From: JBNKDD01 sp050288085
GTDB taxonomy: Bacteria > Chloroflexota > Anaerolineae > Aggregatilineales > UBA3940
Assembly (NCBI GenBank): GCA_050288085.1
Contig: JBNKDD010000040.1
Span: 1-29,789 of the forward strand
Reading direction: 5' to 3'
Length of the DNA: 29,789 nt
In this document: positions 7,169 through 14,945 of the stretch, piece after piece
How the letters are laid out: every line of letters begins with the position of its first letter
Position numbering within the stretch: the stretch's first letter is position 1
Translations under genes and position numbers: made by a program
Notes under the pieces: generated by a model
Database searches by the model: none
What the model was told of the DNA's origin: nothing
Seen by the model: the letters and a program-made list of their open reading frames with translations, nothing else

Positions 7169-8383
7169 CTATCGCATTTCAAAACGAGTCTTTAATCGCG
7201 CCGTCAAATCTTTGCTGGCTTGCTTGGCGCTGTCATCCGTGTCCAGGCCATAGCGTGTCATCGCGACCTGAATGATAACGTTAAGCTGCTGTGCTTCCTT
7301 GCTCTTGACGATGGCTAATTCGTGGGCGCGGGTCAAAACGTAAGGATAGCGCCGGGGTAACTGCTGGCATTGATGGTAAATCAAGGCTTGCAGCTCGGCG
7401 ACCATCGTCCGCTCCTGGGCTACCCACATCGGAATGTCTACCCTGGCGATGTACGGGAGTTCGCCGGGGGCGGATACGTTCATGTAGAAGAAGGCGATCT
7501 CGTGCAGTTCACCGGCAGTGTTGCGGAACTCTTTGTTCTGTGGCGACATCTGAACGAACAGCGCACTACGATCGCCGGGCTGCAAGATCGTGCGGAAAAG
7601 CTGGCTGTCCAGCAGACCTTCTAACCGGCCACTGCTGGCAAGGGTCGCCCGCCTGACTTCGTCCTGGGGAATGTCAAGCAGGTGCAGCAGCCTGATCACA
7701 AAGGTGCTGCCCGGCTTATCAACATACCCGGCCAGTGATGCCTGAACTTCCAGCAGGCGGGTCATGGCACTGAAGTACAACTTGCGGAGTTGATCGCGGT
7801 CGGGGACTTCTGTTCCCATCACAAACAACAGTGGATTGTCGAGTAAGGCGATCAACGGGCGGGTTTCTCCACGCTGCTCCCATGCCTTCTCAGCCAGCGC
7901 CGCCATCTCATTGACCGAGCGCCGGGCATTGACCGTTCCTGCGGAAATCAGTCCATGGTTTGGTGGATAAACGTATTCACTCTCGTAGAACAGGTAAGGT
8001 TCGCTGAACACTAAAGGAGCCTGCCCGCTGCCATGATGGAGGATCATCGTCCCGATGTTGATCAGGTAATAAGTCGCGGCGTTATGCCGGTTGGGGAGGA
8101 TTTGCGATCCGTCGGTAGCGACCACAGTCGCCGCTTCGGGCAGGGTGGACGGCGGATAGGATTGCATGATCGGTTCATCAAGCGGACGTGCCCCGCGATA
8201 ACCGGCATCCTTTTCAACCGCATCCTGTACACGCTCCTTGATGTAAGGAAGCCAGGCCGGGTCGGCGTGCGCCTCCATAATTTTCAGCGCAATATCGAGC
8301 TTAACCTCGATACTCTCTTCTTGCTCGGCCAGGTATTGCCCCATCTGGTCAACCTGCCCGGTCAATTTGTGAAATTCCAACAT
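7169..8383 (-). CDS. nurA: NurA-domain 5'-3' nuclease
   Basis: NurA is a manganese-dependent nuclease that acts with HerA to trim DNA ends before recombination repair. The 404-residue product carries the expected landmarks: D91 in VVATDGSQ, E159 in RRSVNEMAALAE, D182 in LLDNPLLF, the GYVDKPGSTFVIRLL segment (219-233), R314 in ARVDIPMWVA and H354 in YVLTRAHELAIV. These correspond by pattern to the metal ligands and conserved residues of archaeal NurA. Residues 1-60 are helical and probably form an N-terminal extension. The ATG at 8383 has GGGAGG about 12 bases upstream, and a good promoter lies at 8426-8454. It is the first gene of the minus-strand set that leads through the 206-residue protein to herA. 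Confidence 0.88.
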   Translation of the reverse strand: MLEFHKLTGQVDQMGQYLAEQEESIEVKLDIALKIMEAHADPAWLPYIKERVQDAVEKDAGYRGARPLDEPIMQSYPPSTLPEAATVVATDGSQILPNRHNAATYYLINIGTMILHHGSGQAPLVFSEPYLFYESEYVYPPNHGLISAGTVNARRSVNEMAALAEKAWEQRGETRPLIALLDNPLLFVMGTEVPDRDQLRKLYFSAMTRLLEVQASLAGYVDKPGSTFVIRLLHLLDIPQDEVRRATLASSGRLEGLLDSQLFRTILQPGDRSALFVQMSPQNKEFRNTAGELHEIAFFYMNVSAPGELPYIARVDIPMWVAQERTMVAELQALIYHQCQQLPRRYPYVLTRAHELAIVKSKEAQQLNVIIQVAMTRYGLDTDDSAKQASKDLTARLKTRFEMR

Positions 8384-8425
8384 AGTTCCAACAAACCTCC
8401 CTCAAAATAACAACCTGATGATCAT

Positions 8426-8454
8426 AGGATAGCTCTTACGTTCTAAGAGAGCAA
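8426..8454 (-). promoter_or_regulatory. Promoter of the nurA-herA operon, with an inverted repeat in its spacer
   Basis: Read on the minus strand, TTGCTC (8454-8449) and TATCCT (8431-8426) are 17 bases apart. The spacer holds a perfect 6-5-6 inverted repeat: CTCTTA (8433-8438), CGTTC, TAAGAG (8444-8449). A repeat in exactly this place is a good candidate operator. The start codon at 8383 would follow a leader of about 36 bases. Confidence 0.5.
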
Positions 8455-8455
8455 G

Positions 8456-8483
8456 TTGTGAAAAAATAGGTTGCCTTTATACT
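8456..8483 (+). promoter_or_regulatory. Promoter of the Mut7-C gene
   Basis: TTGTGA (8456-8461) and TATACT (8478-8483) are separated by 16 bases, 37 bases before the ATG at 8521. The -35 box starts one base after the -35 box of the divergent nurA promoter, so the two promoters sit back to back. A short hairpin, TTCTC (8496-8500) with GAGAA (8504-8508), lies near the predicted transcript start and next to the AAAGG ribosome site. Confidence 0.5.
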
Positions 8484-8520
8484 ATCAATCAGTTCTTCTC
8501 TTTGAGAAAAGGTTCCGATT

Positions 8521-9258
8521 ATGGATCACGCAACTTTCCAGTTCTACGACGGGTTGAATACTTTCCTGCGGCATAGACATCGCCATACGACCATCACCCA
8601 CACATTTGATTGGCAGGCATCGATCAAGGATATGATCGAGTCACTGGGTGTCCCCCATTGTGAAGTCGAGTTGATCGTCGTCAATGGGCGGTCGGTGGAT
8701 TTTACCTATCAGGTGCAGCCAGGTGATGACATTCATGTTTACCCCTGGCCAAATGGTATTGACATACCGGATAAAGTGCAGTTGAGGGACCCCTTCCCCC
8801 ATAGACCGCGCTTTATACTGGATACGCACCTGGGACGCCTGGCCTCCTATCTGCGGATGATGGGCTTTGACACCCTCTACCGGAACGATTATCCCGATGA
8901 TGAATTGGCCCAGGTTTCGCATGATGAGGAGCGTATCTTACTCTCGCGCGATGTCGGCTGTCTGAAGCGCAGCCTGGTGATCTACGGCTATTTTGTGCGC
9001 AACATGAACCCTCAGAAGCGTATTGTCGAGGTGATGGAGCGGTTTGCTCTGGCCGATCAGGTTGAGCCTTTCAAGCATTGTTTGAAGTGCAACGGCACGC
9101 TGCACCCGGTGGACAAGGCAGATATTGTCGAGCGTTTACCGTACAATACTGCTAAATACTATGATGAATTCCATCTATGCGAAAGCTGCGGACAGGTATT
9201 CTGGAAGGGGTCGCACTATGAGCGGATGCAGGAATTCATTGCGCAGGTGCTAGAGTAG
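8521..9258 (+). CDS. Mut7-C RNase domain protein with N-terminal ubiquitin-like domain
   Basis: The 245-residue protein has the two-part layout of bacterial Mut7-C proteins. Residues about 1-80 form a ubiquitin-like fold (IVVNGRSVDFTYQVQPGDDI). Residues 95-185 are the PIN-like nuclease domain starting RPRFILDTHLGRLASYLRMMG, with acidic residues D101, D126/D127 and D144 (LLSRDVGCLKR) placed to bind metal. The end is a zinc ribbon with C187, C190, C220 and C223. The family is named after the C-terminal domain of the exonuclease Mut-7 and is predicted to cleave RNA; no clear bacterial substrate is known to me. The ATG at 8521 has AAAGG about 9 bases upstream. It is divergent from nurA, which may or may not mean shared control. 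Confidence 0.92.
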   Translation: MDHATFQFYDGLNTFLRHRHRHTTITHTFDWQASIKDMIESLGVPHCEVELIVVNGRSVDFTYQVQPGDDIHVYPWPNGIDIPDKVQLRDPFPHRPRFILDTHLGRLASYLRMMGFDTLYRNDYPDDELAQVSHDEERILLSRDVGCLKRSLVIYGYFVRNMNPQKRIVEVMERFALADQVEPFKHCLKCNGTLHPVDKADIVERLPYNTAKYYDEFHLCESCGQVFWKGSHYERMQEFIAQVLE

Positions 9259-9281
9259 AGTAACTTTATTTTGATAAACTG

Positions 9282-9311
9282 CGTATAGAAGGTACCGAAA
9301 TCTTCTATACG
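9282..9311. promoter_or_regulatory. Perfect 10-bp hairpin in the leader of the MGDG-synthase-like gene
   Basis: CGTATAGAAG (9282-9291) and CTTCTATACG (9302-9311) are exact reverse complements around a 10-base loop. The element lies 16 bases before the ATG at 9328 and just before the AAGGG ribosome site. No T-run follows, so it is unlikely to be a terminator of the upstream Mut7-C gene. It could be an operator for a dimeric repressor or an RNA fold that affects translation. Confidence 0.55.
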
Positions 9312-9327
9312 AAAAGGGCCAAACATT

Positions 9328-10449
9328 ATGAAACAAATCTTGATTCTCGTCATGGACGCAGGATTTGGACATCGTAAAGCCGCGGAGGCGATTGAGGCCG
9401 CCATCAATGAGTTACATGGTGAACAGTGCCGGGTTAACATAGTTAATCCACTCCATTCCGATGATATCCCCAGCCTGGTCAGAAATATGGAGAAAGATTA
9501 CGATACGGTTGTGGTTGATGACCCCGACCTGTTCATGCTGGCTTATGCAGCCACCGATACCCCGGTTGTAGCCCGGCTGATCCATGATGTGACTACTGCT
9601 GTGCTAGACCAGACCATTACGGACATGTTTCGTACTTACCAGCCTGATTTGATCATCACAACTCATTTTGCTTTTGCCAAAGCTATTATGTGGGTCTCCC
9701 AGAAGTTACAGCAGCCCACTCCGGTCAATGTGGTGGTCACCGACCTGACTAACGTGCACAGCCTGTGGTTTAACGAAAATGCCGATCTGATCTTTGTCCC
9801 AACTGAGCAAGTCTATCAGCAGGCACTCGATCAGGACCTGCCAGAAGAGAAGGTGTTTTTAAGCGGCCTGCCGGTGCAGCCTGCGATTGCCCGCGAAACG
9901 CGAGATAAGGCGACTATCCGTAAAAGCCTGGGCTGGGATCTCGATCTTACCACCGGATTGATCGTTGGCTCTGTCCGCACCGGGCAAACCGCTGCCGTCG
10001 CCCAACTGCTTGATCGGTCCGGGCTGGGCATACAGGTAGTCGCCGTTGCAGGCGGTGATCAGGAAACGGAACAAAAGCTGAGGGCCACCGAGTGGAAAGG
10101 GGTCACTCATGTTTACGGCATGGTCAAAAACCTGCCGGAGATGATGCATGCCGCCGACTTCATCGTGTGCAAAGCCGGTGGTTTGATCGTCTCGGAGGCG
10201 CTGGCCTGTGGTCTGCCGCTGATTCTGTATGAAGCGCTGCCGGGTCAGGAGATCGGCAATTTGCAGTATGTGGTCGAAAATGGCGCCGGGGCCTGGTCTC
10301 CGGGGGCCATTGGTGCATTAACGACGGCCTACGCCTGGTTATCAGGAGGCCAGACCAAACTGGAGGAAGTCCGCGCAGCCGCCCGCCGGATTGGAAAACC
10401 CCGTGCCGCTTATGATATTGCGGAGCAAGTTGTCAAGCAGATTCAGTAG
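9328..10449 (+). CDS. MGDG-synthase-like glycosyltransferase (GT28 family)
   Basis: The 373-residue protein follows the processive diacylglycerol glycosyltransferase/MGDG synthase pattern. The start MDAGFGHRKAAEAI (9-22) matches the N-terminal glycine-rich loop of the MGDG synthase N-terminal domain. The segment VVTDLTNVHSLWF lies near residues 137-149. The C-terminal nucleotide-sugar site reads CKAGGLIVSEALACGLPLIL with PGQEIGN close behind. These enzymes move galactose or glucose from a UDP-sugar to diacylglycerol at the inner face of the cytoplasmic membrane. Length is normal for bacterial members. Donor and acceptor cannot be fixed from the sequence. It stands 69 bases after the Mut7-C gene with a strong hairpin between them, so it may have separate control. 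Confidence 0.88.
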   Translation: MKQILILVMDAGFGHRKAAEAIEAAINELHGEQCRVNIVNPLHSDDIPSLVRNMEKDYDTVVVDDPDLFMLAYAATDTPVVARLIHDVTTAVLDQTITDMFRTYQPDLIITTHFAFAKAIMWVSQKLQQPTPVNVVVTDLTNVHSLWFNENADLIFVPTEQVYQQALDQDLPEEKVFLSGLPVQPAIARETRDKATIRKSLGWDLDLTTGLIVGSVRTGQTAAVAQLLDRSGLGIQVVAVAGGDQETEQKLRATEWKGVTHVYGMVKNLPEMMHAADFIVCKAGGLIVSEALACGLPLILYEALPGQEIGNLQYVVENGAGAWSPGAIGALTTAYAWLSGGQTKLEEVRAAARRIGKPRAAYDIAEQVVKQIQ

Positions 10450-10465
10450 CTGCGGGTTTCAATCG

Positions 10466-10508
10466 TCACATCCCCTGTGTGAAGAGTGTCATCAATTTAA
10501 GAATTGAT
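10466..10508. repeat. Two inverted repeats after the glycosyltransferase and before the ppdK promoter
   Basis: TCACA (10466-10470) and TGTGA (10478-10482) form a 5-7-5 repeat. ATCAATT (10491-10497) and AATTGAT (10502-10508) form a perfect 7-4-7 repeat. Neither is followed by a proper T-run, so they are weak as terminators. The second ends 3 bases before the predicted ppdK -35 box and could be an operator. Confidence 0.4.
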
Positions 10509-10511
10509 CCT

Positions 10512-10539
10512 TTGCGACTTCGTGCAACCAATATACAAT
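10512..10539 (+). promoter_or_regulatory. Candidate ppdK promoter
   Basis: TTGCGA (10512-10517) and TACAAT (10534-10539) are 16 bases apart. The predicted transcript starts near 10546, giving a leader of about 75 bases that contains further palindromes. Confidence 0.45.
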
Positions 10540-10543
10540 TATG

Positions 10544-10622
10544 CGGGTTGTATCCAAATTGGATATACCTCATTTGGGTAACCCGACAATCCGGTTATGA
10601 TTAATTAGGAGATATACCTCAT
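10544..10622 (+). promoter_or_regulatory. Structured ppdK leader with a 15-bp palindrome and a 12-base direct repeat
   Basis: TATCCAA and TTGGATA around a single A make a perfect palindrome at 10551-10565. Outside it, CGGGTT (10544-10549) pairs with AACCCG (10580-10585). The 12-mer GATATACCTCAT occurs at 10562-10573 and again at 10611-10622, where it runs from the ribosome site into the start codon. AGGAG at 10607-10611 is the ribosome site. The arrangement suggests operator sites, an RNA fold or both. Confidence 0.4.
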
Positions 10623-13296
10623 GGCAACCACGAAAAAGTGGGTTTCTAAGTTTGAAGAGGGCAACGCCAGTATGCGCAACTTGCTCGGCGGCAAGGGCGC
10701 AAACCTGGCGGAGATGACCAGCATTGGTCTGCCCGTTCCCCCAGGCTACACGGTTACAACCGAAGCCTGTCTGGCCTTCCTGGATTCTGGCGAACAGTAT
10801 CCAGAAGGTGCCTGGGACGAAATTGTTGAGAATATGAATGAACTCAGCAAGAAGATGGGCCGCGAGTTCGGCGACAACAGCGACCCCCTGCTGGTTTCTG
10901 TCCGTTCCGGTGCCAGAATTTCGATGCCCGGTATGATGGACACCATCCTCAACCTGGGTCTGAACGACGAAGCCGTCAAAGCACTGGCTGCTAAAGCCGG
11001 TGATCGCTTCGCCTGGGACTCATACCGCCGCCTGGTGCAGATGTTTGGCAAGGTCGTTCTCAATGTTGAGGGCCTGAAGTTCGAGCATCTGATCGAGAAG
11101 ATCAAAGAAGAAGAGGGCGTCAAGAATGACCCCGAAATCTCAGCTGCCGGTTGGGCTAAAGTCGTTGAATGGTTCAAAGAGCTGATCAAAGAAGACTCCG
11201 GCCAGGAATTCCCCCAGGACCCCTGGAAGCAGCTTGACCTGGCTGTCCAGGCTGTTTTCAAATCCTGGAACGGCGCACCGGCCATTAGCTATCGTAAAGC
11301 CACCGGTATTCCCCATGACCTGGGAACCGCCGTTAACGTGATGGCGATGGTCTTTGGTAACGTCGGTGACGATTGCGGAACCGGTGTTTCCTTTACCCGT
11401 AACCCCGCCACCGGCGAGACGGAACTGTTCGGCGAGTACCTGTTCAATGCCCAGGGCGAAGATGTTGTTTCCGGCGCACGCACCCCGCTCAAGGTTGCTG
11501 ACCTCCAGGCACAGGCCCCCGAAATCTATGACCGGTTGGCTGAAGTCTCCAAGAAGCTGGAAAATCACTACCGTGATATGCAGGACATGGAGTTCACTAT
11601 TGAGCATGGTAAGTTCTGGATGCTCCAGACCCGTAACGGCAAGCGTACGGCTGCTTCGGCGGTCAAGATTGCCGTTGATATGGTCAACGAGGGCCTGATC
11701 AGCAAAGAAGAAGCTGTTGCCCGTATTGAGCCATCCCAGATTGACCGCCTGCTCCACCCCGGATTCGATACTACCGCCCTGGCCGCAGCCGAAGTGCTGA
11801 CCGAGGGTCTGAACGCATCGCCCGGTGCCGCTGTTGGTAAGGTTTATTTCGATGCCGACACCGCCGAGGAAATGGGTGAGGCTGGCGTAGCCGTCATCCT
11901 GGTTCGCCCGGAGACCACCCCGGACGACGTACACGGTATGCTGGCTGCTAAGGGTGTCTTCACCCAGCGCGGTGGCGCGACCAGCCACGCCGCTGTGGTA
12001 GCCCGCCAACTCGGTATTCCCTGTGTGGCCGGTGCCGAAGACATCAGCATTAACCTGGAAAAGAAGGTGTTCACAGTCGGCGACAAGACCATCAAGGAAG
12101 GCGACGTACTTTCATTAGATGGCTCCACCGGCAAGGTCTATGAGGGTGAAATCCCCACTGTTGCACCGAGCTTTGACGACCAACCGGCCCTCCAGCAGAT
12201 TCTTGGCTGGGCGGACGAACTGCGCCGCCTCCAGGTTTGGGCAAATGCCGACGATCCCGAACAGGCTACCCGCGCTCGTGGCTACGGCGCTCAGGGTATC
12301 GGCCTGTGCCGCACCGAGCACATGTTCCTCGGTGACCGCACCGAGAAGTTCCAGGAAGCCATCCTGGCCGAACAGAGTGGCGACGAGGCCGAATTCCAGC
12401 GCGTGCTGGACGAAGTGCTGCTGCCGCTTCAGCGTGAAGACTTCTACGGTATTTTCAAGTCAATGGACGGGCTGCCGGTTATTATCCGCCTGCTTGACCC
12501 GCCTCTCCACGAGTTCATGCCTTCACTCGAAGAGCTGATCGCCGAAGTCGCCACCCTGCATGCGCTGGGTAAATCTGACGCGGCCAAAGAAAACCTGCTG
12601 GCGCTGGTTGAAGAGATGAGCGAGTTCAACCCGATGCTTGGTCTGCGCGGCTGCCGCCTGGGTATTACCATGCCTGCACTGAACAAGATGCAGGTACGGG
12701 CGATCTTCGAAGCAGCTTGCGACGCGGCCAAAGAAGGCGTGGACGTTCACCCTGAGGTGATGATCCCGCTGACCAGCCACGTCAACGAACTGAAGAAGAT
12801 TCAGCCGCTGCTCGAAGAAGTTGCCAAAGCCGTCATGGACGAGAAGGGCATTGAGATCAAGTACAAGTTCGGTACCATGATCGAAATCCCGCGCGCTGCC
12901 CTGACCGCCGGTGAGTTCGCAGAGGTTGCCCAGTTCTTCAGCTTCGGCACCAACGACCTGACCCAGATGACCTACGGTATCAGCCGTGACGATGCCGAGC
13001 GCAAGTTCCTGCTGCGCTACTCCGATCCCTACGACCTGAACATCCTGCCTTCGAATCCCTTCCAGGCCGTTGACCAGATTGGTGTTGGTCGCCTGATGAA
13101 GATGGCTGTTGAAGAAGGCCGCCAGACCCGCCCCGACCTTGAAGTCGGTATCTGCGGTGAGCATGGTGGTGAGCCTTCCAGCGTCGATTTCTGCCACCGT
13201 ATCGGCCTGAACTACGTGAGCTGCTCGCCTTTCCGTGTACCGATTGCACGGCTGTCAGCCGCCCACGCTGTTCTGCGCGAACAGGGCAAGATGTAA
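10621..13296 (+). CDS. ppdK: Pyruvate, phosphate dikinase
   Basis: PPDK reversibly converts pyruvate, ATP and phosphate to phosphoenolpyruvate, AMP and pyrophosphate. The 891-residue length is normal. The N-terminal ATP-grasp part begins with GGKGANLAEM (23-32) and PVPPGYTVTTEA. The swivelling phosphohistidine domain carries the catalytic H456 in GGATSHAAVVARQLGIPC. The C-terminal TIM barrel has the PEP site with C845 in GICGEHGGEPSSV and ends with NYVSCSPFRVPIARLSAAHA. Codon choice is markedly biased (for example AAG, CTG, GGT and CGT/CGC) compared with neighbours, which suggests strong expression. AGGAG precedes the ATG at good spacing. The gene stands alone, with its own promoter region and a strong terminator, and probably serves glycolysis or gluconeogenesis at the pyruvate/PEP step. 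Confidence 0.98.
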   Translation: MATTKKWVSKFEEGNASMRNLLGGKGANLAEMTSIGLPVPPGYTVTTEACLAFLDSGEQYPEGAWDEIVENMNELSKKMGREFGDNSDPLLVSVRSGARISMPGMMDTILNLGLNDEAVKALAAKAGDRFAWDSYRRLVQMFGKVVLNVEGLKFEHLIEKIKEEEGVKNDPEISAAGWAKVVEWFKELIKEDSGQEFPQDPWKQLDLAVQAVFKSWNGAPAISYRKATGIPHDLGTAVNVMAMVFGNVGDDCGTGVSFTRNPATGETELFGEYLFNAQGEDVVSGARTPLKVADLQAQAPEIYDRLAEVSKKLENHYRDMQDMEFTIEHGKFWMLQTRNGKRTAASAVKIAVDMVNEGLISKEEAVARIEPSQIDRLLHPGFDTTALAAAEVLTEGLNASPGAAVGKVYFDADTAEEMGEAGVAVILVRPETTPDDVHGMLAAKGVFTQRGGATSHAAVVARQLGIPCVAGAEDISINLEKKVFTVGDKTIKEGDVLSLDGSTGKVYEGEIPTVAPSFDDQPALQQILGWADELRRLQVWANADDPEQATRARGYGAQGIGLCRTEHMFLGDRTEKFQEAILAEQSGDEAEFQRVLDEVLLPLQREDFYGIFKSMDGLPVIIRLLDPPLHEFMPSLEELIAEVATLHALGKSDAAKENLLALVEEMSEFNPMLGLRGCRLGITMPALNKMQVRAIFEAACDAAKEGVDVHPEVMIPLTSHVNELKKIQPLLEEVAKAVMDEKGIEIKYKFGTMIEIPRAALTAGEFAEVAQFFSFGTNDLTQMTYGISRDDAERKFLLRYSDPYDLNILPSNPFQAVDQIGVGRLMKMAVEEGRQTRPDLEVGICGEHGGEPSSVDFCHRIGLNYVSCSPFRVPIARLSAAHAVLREQGKM

Positions 13297-13325
13297 ATCG
13301 CATCTTCTGATTTCAGATAAACAAG

Positions 13326-13356
13326 CGGGAGTGCAGCGATTGCGCTCCCGTTTTTT
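13326..13356 (+). terminator. Intrinsic terminator of ppdK
   Basis: CGGGAGTGCA (13326-13335) pairs with TGCGCTCCCG (13341-13350) around the loop GCGAT, with one G-T wobble. Six T follow directly. It begins 30 bases after the ppdK stop codon. Confidence 0.92.
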
Positions 13357-13589
13357 GTTGTTTCAACTACTATGACTGTTGGGCTATAGATTATCCGCCA
13401 TAGAATCCCTAGAATTTATAGTATCGTTATTTATTTTTAATATTTTTCTCATGGATTTTTATTTCTATAATGCGCAACATACAAACGTGTTACATATCCA
13501 ACACAAGCGTTGTAAATTGAGATAGACTGTAGCTAGACTATACAACATCATATTCGTGCTACAATCAATCATTTCTATTGGAAAAAGCA
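13357..13589. other. AT-rich intergenic region upstream of the beta-glucosidase
   Basis: No gene is visible here. The region is clearly more AT-rich than its surroundings. It holds an imperfect inverted repeat around 13489-13515 (GTGTT with AACAC at its core), a 6-bp inverted repeat GTTGTA/TACAAC (13509-13514 and 13541-13546), and a TAGACT direct repeat with 11-base period (13523 and 13534). These surround the promoter candidate at 13517-13544. Confidence 0.5.
13517..13544 (+). promoter_or_regulatory. Candidate beta-glucosidase promoter
   Basis: TTGAGA (13517-13522) and TATACA (13539-13544) are 16 bases apart, 45 bases before the ATG at 13590. TAGACT repeats one helical turn apart lie in the spacer, and GTTGTA/TACAAC flank the boxes, so regulated transcription is plausible. 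Confidence 0.45.
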
Positions 13590-14927
13590 ATGTCCAAGAC
13601 TTCACTACTATTCCCCTCAAATTTCCGATTAGGAACCGCGACTTCCTCACACCAGGTTGAAGGCAACTTAACAAATAACGACTGGTATGCTGCCGAGCAA
13701 GAAGGCGGGTACGTCTTTCAAAATCAGACCGCCGGGGCCGCCTGCGATTGGTGGAACCGCGCCGAAGAAGATTTTGACCGGATGGCAGATATGCACCAGA
13801 ATGCCCATCGCCTATCGATTGAATGGAGCCGCATCGAACCTCGCCCCGGCGTATGGGATGAGGATGCCCTGGCCCGCTACCGCGATATGCTGGTCGGGCT
13901 GCGGCAGCGCGGCATCGAACCGATGGTGACGCTGCATCATTTCACCAATCCTATCTGGTTGATGGAAAACGGCAGTTGGGAAAACGAAGCCGTCGTCGGC
14001 CAGTTTGAACGCTATGTGCGCAAGGTGGTTTCCGCACTGGGTGATCTCACCAACCTGTGGTGCACTATCAATGAGCCGATGGTGATGTTGACCAACGCCT
14101 ATTTACTCGGACGCTGGCATCCCGGCAAGAAAGATGTCAGCGCTACGCTGCGGGCCGCCATCCATATGGCACAGGCTCATGCGGCTGCTTACTATACCAT
14201 CCATGAACTGGTCCCGACGGCACAGGTCGGGATCGCAAAGCATATGATCTCCTGGCGGCCTATGCGCCCCTGGCTGCCAAACGACCAGCTTGTGACCAAT
14301 CTAGTCCGGCATATGTTCAACGAGATGATCCTGGGCATGATGACCGAAGGGATCATGCGCGTACCCGGACAGCGGAAACTGCGCCTGCCCAGGGTAACCC
14401 ATACCTTAGATTGGTTGGGCGTCAATTATTATCAGCGCTACCGCACACGTTTTAACTTATTCTCGCCGGATACCATGTTTCTTGGACTGGGCACCAAGCC
14501 CGGTTTACAAAAAGGCCCTGGTCTGTGGGGTGAAATTCACGCCACCGGCCTATCAGAAACACTGCGCAGTTTATGGCGTCGCTACCGGCTGCCGATGTTT
14601 ATCACCGAAAACGGCATCCCTGATGAGAACGACCAGAACCGCCCCCAGTTCATCGTCACGCATTTGCACCAACTGCTCCAGAGCATCAAGGATGATATTC
14701 CTGTGATGGGCTATTATTTCTGGAGCCTGGTTGATAACTTCGAGTGGACGGAAGGTTATAACCCCAGTTTCCGCTTTGGGCTGATCGGCGTAGACTTCGA
14801 GACACAGGTTCGTCATATACGCGAAAGCGGCAAACTATATGCCGCAATTTGTGAACAGGGTGGGCTGACCCCGGACATTATCGGGCAGTACACTCCCGAC
14901 CTCGCTCCCAAGCTGGTTGATGCCTGA
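13590..14927 (+). CDS. Glycoside hydrolase family 1 beta-glucosidase
   Basis: GH1 enzymes cleave beta-linked glucose, galactose or related sugars from disaccharides and aryl glycosides with retention. The 445-residue product has the family start FRLGTATSSHQVEGN, HRLSIEWSRIEP, the acid/base E162 in TINEP and the nucleophile E340 in ITENG, then YYFWSLVDNFEWTEGY, which contacts the glucose unit. No signal peptide is visible, so it should act in the cytoplasm. An upstream TTG at 13578 is in frame, but it would add only four residues and has no better ribosome site; I chose the ATG with GGAA upstream. The gene is flanked by its own promoter region and a strong terminator, so it is monocistronic. 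The exact substrate is open, since GH1 specificity is broad. Confidence 0.95.
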   Translation: MSKTSLLFPSNFRLGTATSSHQVEGNLTNNDWYAAEQEGGYVFQNQTAGAACDWWNRAEEDFDRMADMHQNAHRLSIEWSRIEPRPGVWDEDALARYRDMLVGLRQRGIEPMVTLHHFTNPIWLMENGSWENEAVVGQFERYVRKVVSALGDLTNLWCTINEPMVMLTNAYLLGRWHPGKKDVSATLRAAIHMAQAHAAAYYTIHELVPTAQVGIAKHMISWRPMRPWLPNDQLVTNLVRHMFNEMILGMMTEGIMRVPGQRKLRLPRVTHTLDWLGVNYYQRYRTRFNLFSPDTMFLGLGTKPGLQKGPGLWGEIHATGLSETLRSLWRRYRLPMFITENGIPDENDQNRPQFIVTHLHQLLQSIKDDIPVMGYYFWSLVDNFEWTEGYNPSFRFGLIGVDFETQVRHIRESGKLYAAICEQGGLTPDIIGQYTPDLAPKLVDA

Positions 14928-14945
14928 GTTAAATGATCCAATCTG

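Noticed and set aside
4842..8383. Reading the HerA operon as an anti-phage defence system
   Set aside because: HerA occurs with SIR2 or DUF4297 effectors in defence loci, but here the partner is NurA and the surroundings are housekeeping genes with no other defence genes. A repair role fits better.
11140..12009. Long antisense open frame (289 codons) inside ppdK
   Set aside because: It lies wholly within a clearly conserved PPDK gene whose narrow codon use suppresses stops on the other strand. The translation shows no domain and no ribosome site. A second antisense frame at 12523-13197 is rejected for the same reason.
13578..13592. TTG start four codons upstream of the beta-glucosidase ATG
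   Set aside because: It adds MEKA only, has no ribosome site and uses a rarer start codon, so the ATG at 13590 is preferred.
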